9,913 bases of DNA from Gemmatimonadota bacterium (GCA_028287205.1 JAQBQC010000208.1:1-9913); one strand, 5' to 3'. Positions 1 through 7,170 are shown, counted from the first letter of the stretch. Numbers and translations are program-made. Notes: a model not told the origin generated them from the letters alone.

Positions 1-1956
1 GCGCTGACGCTCGACTTCAGCGCGAAGACGTACACGGTGGCCGAGGGAGGGCACGAGCTCTCCGCGTCGTACGGCGAGCCGGTCTCCGTCGCGGGAGTGA
101 CGTTCAGCGTGTTGCGCCGGCCGGAGCATCGCAGCGCGATCATGGGAATTCTTTCCAAGTACAACGCGGCGGGAATGCTTCTGGACGGAGTCGATGCGCG
201 TCCGCGGAAGAGCACCGATGTCGTGGATGTCACCTATCGCGCGAACGATCCGTTCGTCGCGCAGCAGGTCGTGAACTCGATCATTGGATCGTACAAGGCC
301 GTGAACGCGGACATCGCGCAGCAGCAGTCGCGCCGTCGCCGCGAGTTCATTCAGGAGCAGCTGAAGCAGACCGATTCGCTCTTCGCCGATGCGACGATGG
401 CGCTGAGCAGCTATCGGAGCCAGGTGCAGGTGTACGGGTCGGACGCGCGCGTGGCCGCGGAGCAGACGGGCCTGATGACGCTCGACGTCACTCGCGAGCA
501 GCTCTCCGCGGATCGCAACACGCTGCAGACGCTGCTGGACAGGCTTCAGAATGGCGCCCTGGGCACGCACAACGAAAAGCTCGACGCACTGTTGGCGTCA
601 CCAGGAATTGCACAGAACACCGTTGTTGGCACGCTGTTCGGCCAGTACATCCAGCTTCGCGTCAGGCGCGATTCGCTGACCACGGGCGCGTTCTCGTCGG
701 CGAAGAGCAACCCCGACGTGATGAAGCTCGACACGCTGATCAACACCACGCAGGCGAGCCTCCTCTCGGCCGTGCGCAGCAATGTCGACGCGCTCGACGC
801 GAGGCTCGCATCGCTGGATGCGCTCCGCACGCGCAACTCGACGCAGATGCAGAAGCTCCCCGCCGTGCAGGCGGTCGAGGCTCGCCTGCTCCAGCGCGTG
901 GAGACCGCTCGCAAGATGGCCGATCAGCTCCGCGAGGAATATCAGCGCGCCCGCATCTCCGAGGCGGTGGAAGTGGGCCAGGTTGAGATCGTCGACTTCG
1001 CGACGCAGCCGGACGTTCCGGTCGGGCGCGGGGCGTGGTTCCGCATTCTCACGGGCCTCATCATCGGCCTCATTCTCGGTGGCGGCGCCGCCGTGCTCGT
1101 CGAGCGCCTCAACACGACGGTGCGCAAGCGTGACGACGTCGAGTCGATGCTCCACATTCCCGGTCTCGCGGTCATTCCGCAGATCGCGACGAGCAACGGC
1201 AAGCTCGGTGCGCTGGGCCGCGGGCTCAAGCTCCCGGGCATGACCACTCGCCGTGATCGCTCGGGCAACGACGCGCTCGTGACCGTCACGGATTTCGGCT
1301 CGGTCGGGGCGGAGGCGTATCGCACGCTGCGCACGAACCTGATCTTCTCGCAGGCGATCCAGACGCTGCGCACGATCGTCATCACAAGCCCTTCGCCGAA
1401 GGACGGAAAGACGACCACCGCCGCCAATCTCGCGGTGACGTTCGCGCAGCAGGGAATGCGCGTGCTGATCATCGACTGCGACATGCGGAAGGCGCGCCTC
1501 CACAACATGTTCTCGCTGCCGCGCGAGCCGGGCTTCTCGCAGCTCCTGGTGAAGCAGGCCACGGTGGAGCAGGTGGTGCAGCAGACGCCGATCGAGAATC
1601 TCTGGTTGATCTCGGCCGGGCTCCTCCCGGCGAATCCGTCCGAGCTGCTCGGCAGCGCGGTCGCGCGCACGACCATCGAGTCGCTGGCCGGCCAGTACGA
1701 CATCGTCATCCTCGACACGCCGCCCGTGCACGTCGCGGCCGATGCGCTCATTCTCGGCAGCATGGCGAACGGCGTGCTGCTGGTGTTGCGCGCGGGATAC
1801 TCTGAGCGCGAGGCCGCGCAGGAAGCGCTGCAGCGGCTGCTCAACGTGGGCGCGCACGTCGTTGGCGCGGTGCTCAACGATCCGGACCACAAGGTGCCGG
1901 AGTACGGCAGCTACTACTACTACTACGATTACCACGACGAGAAGGTCGAGGCGTAG
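1..1956 (+). CDS. Polysaccharide co-polymerase / BY-type tyrosine autokinase (Wzc-like), 5' partial
   Basis: Inner-membrane protein that controls EPS chain length and export through ATP-dependent tyrosine autophosphorylation. The frame is open from base 1, so the true start lies upstream. Aligning it by eye with the second kinase suggests about 145 N-terminal residues (first membrane segment and start of the Wzz domain) are missing. In window codons: end of the Wzz/GNVR-type region to about 110; coiled-coil periplasmic stalk about 110-335; PDVPVGR and a membrane helix about 345-370; EAYRTLR (the EX2RX2R motif) at 438-444; Walker A SPSPKDGKTT at 463-472; Walker A' LIIDCDMR near 490-496; Walker B VILDTPP near 569-575. 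The C-terminus carries seven tyrosines (EYGSYYYYYDYH), the usual autophosphorylation cluster. All catalytic motifs look intact. A GTG at 37 is an internal codon, not a credible start. The nucleotidyltransferase gene follows after 24 bases, suggesting an operon. Confidence 0.95.
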   Translation, partial: ALTLDFSAKTYTVAEGGHELSASYGEPVSVAGVTFSVLRRPEHRSAIMGILSKYNAAGMLLDGVDARPRKSTDVVDVTYRANDPFVAQQVVNSIIGSYKAVNADIAQQQSRRRREFIQEQLKQTDSLFADATMALSSYRSQVQVYGSDARVAAEQTGLMTLDVTREQLSADRNTLQTLLDRLQNGALGTHNEKLDALLASPGIAQNTVVGTLFGQYIQLRVRRDSLTTGAFSSAKSNPDVMKLDTLINTTQASLLSAVRSNVDALDARLASLDALRTRNSTQMQKLPAVQAVEARLLQRVETARKMADQLREEYQRARISEAVEVGQVEIVDFATQPDVPVGRGAWFRILTGLIIGLILGGGAAVLVERLNTTVRKRDDVESMLHIPGLAVIPQIATSNGKLGALGRGLKLPGMTTRRDRSGNDALVTVTDFGSVGAEAYRTLRTNLIFSQAIQTLRTIVITSPSPKDGKTTTAANLAVTFAQQGMRVLIIDCDMRKARLHNMFSLPREPGFSQLLVKQATVEQVVQQTPIENLWLISAGLLPANPSELLGSAVARTTIESLAGQYDIVILDTPPVHVAADALILGSMANGVLLVLRAGYSEREAAQEALQRLLNVGAHVVGAVLNDPDHKVPEYGSYYYYYDYHDEKVEA

Positions 1957-1980
1957 CACGCACCAGCCCGCGCTCACGCG

Positions 1981-3165
1981 ATGAGCGACGGGCACGTGCG
2001 CCCCGAGCTGTCGCTGCTGTTGCAGTGCGCGGCGGACGACGATACGGTCGCCGGCGCGGAGAGCACGAGACGCCTCGCCAGCGAAGTGGATGACTGGCAG
2101 AAGTTCATCGAGCTCGCCTCTCGCCACGCGCTCATCCCGCTGGTGGCTCAGGAGCTCGCGCTCGCGGCTCCGGATGTCGTTCCGCCGGCGATCGTCGCCG
2201 ACCTGCGAGCGCGATCGCAGCAGGGCGTGATGCGGAGCCTGCAGCTCTCCGGTGAGCTCGTGGCCGCGGTGCACTCCCTGGGCGCGTTCGGCGCGGACCC
2301 CATGCCGTTCAAGGGGCCAACGCTTGCGGTGCTCGTGTACGGGAGCCTGTCGCTGCGTCAGTACGAGGATCTCGACATTCTCGTGCGCCGCGAGGAGGTG
2401 GATCGCGCGCGCAAGGCGCTTCTCTCTCTGGGCTACTCGCCCGTGAGTGCCTTCAACGCGAGCCAGCGCGCCTCGATTCGGCTATCGGGTCACCACGAAC
2501 AGCTCGTGAACGCGGCCACCGGCGCAACGATCGAGCTGCACTGGTCACTCAACAATCGCTCGCTCACACACGACTCGTTCGAGCATCACTGGTGGGACAA
2601 TCGCCAGAGCGTCGCGATCGGCGGCGTCGACATGCGCACGCTCGGCGTCGAGCAGCTGCTGCTCTACCTGTGCATGCACGGCGGCAAGCACTCGTGGGGC
2701 CGACTGAGTTGGCTCTGCGACTTCCAGCGCGCGTTGCGTGCGTATCCGAACGCCTACTGGTCGCGCGTGTGGGCGCTGGCGCGGGAGAACGGGGCCGCTC
2801 GCATGGTGGAGATCGGGCTCCTGCTCGTAGAGTCGCTGCTGGATGGCGGAGCGCTCACCGCGGCGGCGGCGCAGGGGAGGAGAGAAGATCCGGAGGCGAA
2901 GATGATCGCCGAGTTGATCGCGCGGCGATTGCGCGAGCAGGCGAGCGGCGAGCCGGCTGTCGATTTTCGCGTGCAGCTTCGCTCGCGCGAACGCCAGCGC
3001 GACCGGCTTCGCTATACTTGGCACATTCTCGCGACACCGCATCCGGCCGACGTAGCTTTGTTGGGATTGCCTCGCGCGCTGCACGGTGTCTATTACGTCG
3101 TTCGCCCCGTTCGACTTCTGCTCAAGCATCTCTCGCGTCGTGTGCGCCCTGCTCGAGCCACGTGA
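1981..3165 (+). CDS. Nucleotidyltransferase family protein (NTP_transf_5 / PF14907-like)
   Basis: A 394-residue cytoplasmic protein resembling the uncharacterised nucleotidyltransferases often found in EPS and peptide-modification clusters. Visible hallmarks: FKG at residues 110-112; an LRQYEDLDILV segment with the metal-binding Asp pair D130 and D132; a Gly-Tyr element after the helix that follows; and LCMHGGKHSWGRLSWLCDF around residues 230-247, a signature I associate with this family. The C-terminal third is basic and helical, with a hydrophobic stretch near residues 355-375. The substrate cannot be read from the sequence. Its place between a Wzc-like kinase and an OPX gene suggests a role in polysaccharide synthesis or modification, which is inference. 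The ATG at 1981 has no clear Shine-Dalgarno. A GTG five codons later (1996) is an alternative. Gaps of 24 bases upstream and 40 downstream suggest co-transcription. Confidence 0.85.
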   Translation: MSDGHVRPELSLLLQCAADDDTVAGAESTRRLASEVDDWQKFIELASRHALIPLVAQELALAAPDVVPPAIVADLRARSQQGVMRSLQLSGELVAAVHSLGAFGADPMPFKGPTLAVLVYGSLSLRQYEDLDILVRREEVDRARKALLSLGYSPVSAFNASQRASIRLSGHHEQLVNAATGATIELHWSLNNRSLTHDSFEHHWWDNRQSVAIGGVDMRTLGVEQLLLYLCMHGGKHSWGRLSWLCDFQRALRAYPNAYWSRVWALARENGAARMVEIGLLLVESLLDGGALTAAAAQGRREDPEAKMIAELIARRLREQASGEPAVDFRVQLRSRERQRDRLRYTWHILATPHPADVALLGLPRALHGVYYVVRPVRLLLKHLSRRVRPARAT

Positions 3166-3205
3166 CGCATCGCGCGTCGCCTTCCGAATACTCTGACAGA
3201 CAAGA

Positions 3206-3847
3206 ATGAAACTCACTCGCATAGTCCGTGCGTCGCTCCTCGTGCTCCCCTTCGCGATGGCCGCATGCCTTCCGCCCAAGCGCACGAACGATGTGATTCC
3301 GGAGGGCACGCCGGCGATGCTGCGCCCGGGCGATTCGGTGAAGGTGGCGGTGTGGCGGAATCCGGAGCTGAGTGGAGGGTTCCTCGTCGCGGACGACGGA
3401 TCGATCCAGCACCCGCTCTATCAGGCAATTCACGTCGCGCAGATCCCGCTGGACTCCGTGACCGCGCGCATCGGCGCGTTTCTGCTGCAGTTCACTACGA
3501 CGCCCCAATTCGTGGTGCAACCGGAATTTCACATTGTGGTGCGCGGTGAGGTCCGGAATCCGGCCCTGTACACGGTGCCGCGCGAGACGACGCTCGGCGG
3601 AGCGATCGCCGCGGCGGGCGGCCCGACGCCGGACGCGCAGCTGCGGAAGGTGGTGCTGGTGAGAGATCAGCACTCGTATCACCTCGATCTCTCGGATCCA
3701 GCCGCCCCCTGGACTGCCTCGCCGATTCGATCGGGCGATCAGATCATCATTGGACGTAAGAGCAATGTGTTCTTCGGCACCGTTCTGCCGCTGGTCACCG
3801 CAGGCGCGGCACTCGCTTCGCTCATCAGCGTTCTGCGGCACTATTGA
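3206..3847 (+). CDS. OPX polysaccharide export lipoprotein, short Wza-like (Poly_export + SLBB)
   Basis: A 213-residue periplasmic/outer-membrane protein predicted to form or gate the export channel for EPS. Basic N-terminus and hydrophobic core, then MAAC as lipobox with Cys21 as the lipidated residue. Position -3 is Met rather than the usual Leu, and +2 is Leu, with no Asp inner-membrane retention signal. Poly_export domain about residues 37-107 (starting LRPGDSVKVAVWRNPELSG), then a single SLBB domain about 108-160 (VVRGEVRNPALYTVPRETTL, AAAGG), then SGDQIIIG. A final hydrophobic segment at about 189-210 could be the outer-membrane helix or another anchor. It is shorter than E. coli Wza (about 380 residues, more repeats), like many non-enterobacterial OPX proteins. 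No strong ribosome binding site precedes ATG 3206. It is probably the last gene of the operon in this window; no clear terminator follows. Confidence 0.92.
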   Translation: MKLTRIVRASLLVLPFAMAACLPPKRTNDVIPEGTPAMLRPGDSVKVAVWRNPELSGGFLVADDGSIQHPLYQAIHVAQIPLDSVTARIGAFLLQFTTTPQFVVQPEFHIVVRGEVRNPALYTVPRETTLGGAIAAAGGPTPDAQLRKVVLVRDQHSYHLDLSDPAAPWTASPIRSGDQIIIGRKSNVFFGTVLPLVTAGAALASLISVLRHY

Positions 3848-4155
3848 TGTAGGGTTGTTTTGAATGGAGGAATATCTGGTTGCGTGTGCCTCTCGAGCGT
3901 CGCATCCTTTCCCGTGAGGCCGTACAGAACGTCCGGAACCGTACAAAGTTCCATCACTGGCCGCGCAGTCAGTGACTAATGCAAGAATTTGTTTTCAAAT
4001 GCTCGGATGTTCAGATGCGGCCTGCTCTTTGCAAAACGCTAGTATCTTCAGCATAGGTGCAAAGCGCGAAGAAAAGAGAGTGAACACTTTTCACTTTCGG
4101 AGCGTATGTAGTTGGTGCTGCAATTCGTTCCCTAATAACGTTGGAGATCTGCAGG
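3848..4155. other. Intergenic region with short inverted and direct repeats
   Basis: This 308-base gap is AT-richer than its surroundings and holds no convincing gene. It contains a direct repeat CCGTACA (3920-3926 and 3939-3945), an inverted repeat GGAAC-8-GTTCC (3935-3952), AGTCA-G-TGACT (3967-3977), ATTTG-TTTT-CAAAT (3987-4000), and a 9-bp hairpin with one G.T pair, GAGAGTGAA-cactt-TTCACTTTC (4076-4098). These may include operator and promoter elements of the KGG gene. A weak sigma70-like pair, TTGCAA (4029) and CATAGG (4052) with 17-base spacing, is too poor to call. A 31-codon open frame (3880-3975) with GGAGG nine bases before a TTG is discussed under findings. Confidence 0.5.
4143..4146 (+). 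promoter_or_regulatory. Ribosome binding site of the KGG gene
   Basis: GGAG lies nine bases before the ATG at 4156. It favours this ATG over the TTG at 4141, which would overlap the site itself. Most other genes in the window lack a comparable Shine-Dalgarno, so this gene may be translated more strongly. Confidence 0.7.
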
Positions 4156-4518
4156 ATGCCGAACAACACGGAAGGCCAAAGCCGAAGCAACCGCGGTTTC
4201 GCCGCGATGGACGCCGACCAGCAGCGCGAGATCGCCAGCAAGGGCGGTCGGGCTGCACACGAGCAGGGCACCGCTCATGAATTTTCTCCTGACGAAGCTC
4301 GCGCCGCCGGACGCAAAGGCGGAGTTTCGGTCAGCAAGAATCGCCAACATATGTCCGAGATCGGTCGCAAGGGCGGCGAGGCTCGTGGTCGGAAGCAGGG
4401 CCGCGGCAACGGCAGCGCCGCACGCGAGAGCGGCTCGATGACTGAATCGAATGGCAACGACAAGGATGGCGCCATGTTCGGCGCACCGAATCCACTCGAT
4501 GTAGTGAACGAGCTCTGA
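4156..4518 (+). CDS. KGG-repeat general stress protein (GsiB / Con-10-like)
   Basis: A 120-residue, very hydrophilic, Gly/Arg/Lys/Ala-rich protein without cysteines or membrane segments. It has three copies of the KGG stress-induced repeat (PF10685-type): IASKGGRAAHEQG with KGG at 29-31, AAGRKGG at 54-56, and EIGRKGGEARG at 72-74. The GFAAMD lead-in and HEFSPDEARAAG linker are typical of bacterial KGG proteins. Members are induced by starvation, acid or desiccation and are thought to be disordered hydrophilins that protect other macromolecules; the exact mechanism is unknown. The last 40 residues are a low-complexity tail (Ser/Asn/Gly, then an acidic end) not obviously part of the repeat. Start chosen at ATG 4156 because of the GGAG at 4143-4146. 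It is transcribed alone, with about 310 bases upstream and a strong terminator 21 bases downstream. Confidence 0.93.
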   Translation: MPNNTEGQSRSNRGFAAMDADQQREIASKGGRAAHEQGTAHEFSPDEARAAGRKGGVSVSKNRQHMSEIGRKGGEARGRKQGRGNGSAARESGSMTESNGNDKDGAMFGAPNPLDVVNEL

Positions 4519-4539
4519 TCGCTCGCGCAGGTCAAGTGA

Positions 4540-4572
4540 AAGCGGGGCCGCGCAACACACGCGGCCCCGCTT
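4540..4572. terminator. Bidirectional terminator hairpin between convergent genes
   Basis: A perfect 13-bp inverted repeat, AAGCGGGGCCGCG and its complement, with a 7-base loop (CAACACA). It lies 21 bases after the KGG stop codon and 31 bases before the end of the convergent minus-strand gene. The stem is almost pure G+C, edged by AA/TT. The flank on the plus side is only mildly T-rich (TTCATTTCAT), so the stem does most of the work. Its placement between two convergent stops suggests it ends both transcripts. Confidence 0.85.
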
Positions 4573-4603
4573 CATTTCATCCCGGCTCGTTCGCGAAGAA
4601 AAA

Positions 4604-6613
4604 TTATCGTCTGCCGAATCGGTACGCCGTGAAGTCCTTCCACATCTGCTCGATCATCCCCGCGAGCAACGGCGCCTTGTACGGCTGCGCGGGCTTCGCC
4701 GCATCGACGAGCGTGATCGTGTACGCGGCCGTCGTTCCCACCGCGCGCGGCGCGAAGTCTTCCACGCGATACACATAGATCCCCTGCATCGCGACCGTCT
4801 TCCCCGCGGCCTTCGTCTGATCGACGTTCAGCATCGCCGGGATGCGCACCTTCTCGATCGGAATGATCTCGACGCCGTCGCGATAGATCTTCATGTCCCG
4901 CAAGCTGCCTTCGTCGATCCCCTGAAGCTTGTCCGCTTCATAGAACGGAAATGCAGTCTTGTCCGAGGTGACGTTGAACACGACCACCGCGCGGCGATCG
5001 CCGAGATAGTCGGACCAGTCGCGCCAGCCCTCGATGGGATCGACCGCCGTCCACCCGCCCGCCTTCTTCGGATCGCTGCGCTTGCGATCGGCCAGCGCCT
5101 TCACCGCCTGCGTCTCGCGCCACGCCATCACCTGCGGCGTCATCATGAACACGCGGAACGGTCCGATCTCCGCTCGATAATTATGCAGATCGAGCGTCGC
5201 ACCGAGCCCGCTCACCGCGGCGATCGGCTCACTCGGAAACGGCTCGCGCGGCACCACGGGCAACAGCGAGTCGCTCACCGGCTTGAAGCGCGCCGCAGTC
5301 AAGGAGTCCCGCGCGCGCTGCAGTGCGCTCGCGAGCACGGGCGCCGCCACCGAATTCGAGATGCGCCCCGCACCGACGCTCGACGGCGGACGGTACGCGT
5401 TGAGCCCAACGACGTAGCCATCGGTGTTGAGCAGCGGACCGCCGGTGTTGAGATAGCCGAGGCTCACCTCACTCGTGATGCTCTGCTGGTCTGCGTTGCT
5501 CACGATGCCGGTGGAAAGCACGCCGGCCTTGTTGAACGGTGATCCGAGCGCGAGCACGCGATCGCCAGCGCTGGGAAGCGTGGTCTTCGCGCTGTCGTAC
5601 ATCGGGAGCGGCGTGCACTTCGCGCAGCGGCGCGCGGGAATCGCCAGCACCGCGAGATCGTGCGCGGGATCCACGACGAGCCTGCGCGCGTACACCTTCG
5701 TGTTGCTGTCCAGCATCACGCGCACTTCATCAGCGCCGTCGAGCAGGTGCGCGTTCGTGAGCACGAGCCCCGACGAGTCCGCGAGAAAGCCGGTGCCGCG
5801 CTGGCTTCCGTACACGGTGAACAGTCCGGACTTGTAGTCGTCGAACAACTCCTTCTCCGTACGAATCTTCTTCGGCGGCGGCACCTTCGATGCCGAGTCC
5901 TTCGCGGCGCTGTCTCTCGCGGCCGCGGCGTTGTTCGCCATCGTCGCGGTGGTCGTGACAACGACGGTCTCGACCTGCGCGTTCTTCTGCGTCAGCTCGA
6001 TCGTGCCCGCATCCTTCTGGAAGGTCTGGTACAGCCCCCACCTGTAACGAGCGCCATTCAGCTCGTACGGCTGCGGGCTCTCGATGCGGTACACGCCGGG
6101 CCTGAAGGTGCGCTCGACACGCCCTTCGAGATCGGTGGACACGCGCGTCGTGTCGCCGCGCGGGCTGATGATCCACAGGTCCAGCTGTGGCAGCGCGCGC
6201 ACGGTGAGATCGCTTCCCACCACGGCCGCACGCAGGCGGACGGTGATGCTCGTGTCCACCGGAACCGGCGGCGGATCGGCAGCCTTTGGGATCGGCACCG
6301 CGCCGCTCGCGATCTTCGTGGCGCTGTCCCCGGCGGGGCTGTTCGGGTTGCAGACCTGCTTGAGACCGTCCACCAGCGCCTGCGTCCCACCCGCCCGCTT
6401 CACCCTGGTTGCCACATCGTCCGTGACCTGAAACGTCACGCAGCTCGTCTTTGCGAGGCTCAGCACACGGGTGCTCGCCACGTGACGGCGGAGCAGCCCC
6501 AGAATGTCGTCGAGCGTGTACCCCTTCGCCTGGGCAGCGAGCGGAGCCGACAGCACGGACGCGAATACGCCGAGAGCTATCACGGCGCGTGAACAGACCT
6601 TTCGACTATGCAT
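4604..6613 (-). CDS. Secreted trypsin-fold (S1C-like) protein with altered catalytic Ser (Thr390), probable pseudoprotease
   Basis: A 669-residue exported protein. Signal peptide about residues 1-29, cut after AQA. Residues 30-90 form a small helical domain with cysteines C58 and C88. About 122-212 is a beta-rich segment resembling PEGA or carboxypeptidase-regulatory folds. About 216-250 is an Ala/Ser/Asp/Lys linker. About 253-435 is a trypsin-like domain: GTGFLAD, TNAHLL (His289), DPAHDLAVLAI (Asp319), and a CAKC pair at 330-333. The block expected to read GNSGGP instead reads LNTGGPLLN, so the nucleophile position is Thr390 and the -2 oxyanion glycine is Leu388. Proteolysis is therefore doubtful. 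No PDZ domain is seen. Residues about 460-669 form a C-terminal domain I do not recognise, with WRDWSDYLGDRR. The ATG at 6611-6613 has no Shine-Dalgarno; the preceding coding-strand bases are pyrimidine-rich. It is divergent from the second EPS operon. Substrate or partner unknown. Confidence 0.85.
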   Translation of the reverse strand: MHSRKVCSRAVIALGVFASVLSAPLAAQAKGYTLDDILGLLRRHVASTRVLSLAKTSCVTFQVTDDVATRVKRAGGTQALVDGLKQVCNPNSPAGDSATKIASGAVPIPKAADPPPVPVDTSITVRLRAAVVGSDLTVRALPQLDLWIISPRGDTTRVSTDLEGRVERTFRPGVYRIESPQPYELNGARYRWGLYQTFQKDAGTIELTQKNAQVETVVVTTTATMANNAAAARDSAAKDSASKVPPPKKIRTEKELFDDYKSGLFTVYGSQRGTGFLADSSGLVLTNAHLLDGADEVRVMLDSNTKVYARRLVVDPAHDLAVLAIPARRCAKCTPLPMYDSAKTTLPSAGDRVLALGSPFNKAGVLSTGIVSNADQQSITSEVSLGYLNTGGPLLNTDGYVVGLNAYRPPSSVGAGRISNSVAAPVLASALQRARDSLTAARFKPVSDSLLPVVPREPFPSEPIAAVSGLGATLDLHNYRAEIGPFRVFMMTPQVMAWRETQAVKALADRKRSDPKKAGGWTAVDPIEGWRDWSDYLGDRRAVVVFNVTSDKTAFPFYEADKLQGIDEGSLRDMKIYRDGVEIIPIEKVRIPAMLNVDQTKAAGKTVAMQGIYVYRVEDFAPRAVGTTAAYTITLVDAAKPAQPYKAPLLAGMIEQMWKDFTAYRFGRR

Positions 6614-6935
6614 AGAGGAGGGCTCGGAGGGGAGCGGAGCTGGGCGTCACAAAAGTAGACGACCGCGATTGGGAGTCGGTAATGCTACCCCCCCGCGGGG
6701 CGAGCGTGTTCCTGGAGCCCGGAAGCGGCCATCCCGCACCCGGTTGCGCGATATCTCGAAAGTTTCCAGGGCGCAAAATCCTGACATTCCACTATCACGC
6801 CGCTGTCACTTCCCGGACGTACAATATCACTATTTTCGCTTCGGCGTGAGCGTAGGCAAGGTCAACGTATATAAGGTGGAAGCGCTACTGAACAGATACC
6901 CGCCCGTGTCACGTCCGAGGCAGTTTTTCGTCTTA

Positions 6936-6963
6936 TTGACAGAGGTGAACAAGTGCCTATTAT
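6936..6963 (+). promoter_or_regulatory. Sigma70-like promoter, TTGACA-16-TATTAT
   Basis: A perfect -35 hexamer TTGACA (6936-6941), a 16-base spacer, and TATTAT (6958-6963, 5 of 6 to TATAAT), pointing at the second OPX gene. Predicted transcription start near 6970 gives a 5' leader of about 260 bases, which contains two hairpins. It is the best promoter-like pair I found by eye in the window; chance occurrence cannot be excluded. Confidence 0.5.
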
Positions 6964-7058
6964 GTGCTCTTAATCACTCGCACGACGCGAGACCGAATCA
7001 CTATCGCACGAGAACAGAAACACATGCGTTCAACCTCCTGCTGCAATCCGTCCAATAA

Positions 7059-7082
7059 TCGCAGCGATGCCAATCGCTGTGA
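7059..7082 (+). promoter_or_regulatory. Leader hairpin 1 (10-bp stem, 4-base loop)
   Basis: TCGCAGCGAT-gcca-ATCGCTGTGA forms a 10-bp stem with one G.U pair and a tetraloop. It lies in the predicted 5' leader of the second OPX/kinase operon, about 150 bases before the start codon. No T-run follows, so it is more likely a structural or regulatory element than a terminator. Confidence 0.5.
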
Positions 7083-7134
7083 GGGCTGCGCAGGCCGAAA
7101 GACCACTATCTAGGGCATCACGGTCGCTCCCATA

Positions 7135-7170
7135 CGCCTCCGCGATCCCCAAATGGTGATTGCGGAGGCG
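7135..7170 (+). promoter_or_regulatory. Leader hairpin 2 (13-bp stem, candidate attenuator or anti-start structure)
   Basis: CGCCTCCGCGATC (7135-7147) pairs with GATTGCGGAGGCG (7158-7170) with a single G.U. After one mismatch, two further C-G pairs close an AAAT loop. The stem ends about 63 bases before the ATG at 7234. It buries the ATG at 7153, which argues against that ATG as a start. The following CTGTATTTCG is only weakly T-rich, so terminator activity is possible but unproven. Confidence 0.55.

Noticed and set aside
37..39. GTG at 37 as the start of kinase 1
   Set aside because: The frame is open to base 1, and the upstream codons align with the second kinase's periplasmic domain, so the gene is cut by the window edge.
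598..2274. 558-codon open frame on the minus strand opposite kinase 1 and the nucleotidyltransferase
   Set aside because: It is antisense to two genes with clear domain motifs, crosses their boundary, and its translation is an Arg/His/Glu/Ala-rich low-complexity product typical of high-GC shadow frames.
3972..4280. 102-codon plus-strand frame over the KGG upstream region
   Set aside because: It overlaps the KGG gene in another frame, whose repeats and Shine-Dalgarno are clear, and its own product has no recognisable features.
5660..6592. 310-codon plus-strand frame opposite the trypsin-fold gene
   Set aside because: Shadow of the minus-strand gene; biased Arg/His/Val composition and no motif.
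6688..6700. Seven-C run and CCCCGCGGGG palindrome as a phase-variation switch for the protease-like gene
   Set aside because: It lies about 75 bases before the start with no identifiable promoter spacing that it would alter; short G/C runs are common in such GC-rich DNA.
6504..7058. 184-codon plus-strand frame across the divergent intergenic region
   Set aside because: It begins inside the signal-peptide region of the minus-strand gene, has no family resemblance and no convincing ribosome binding site, and spans the predicted promoter.
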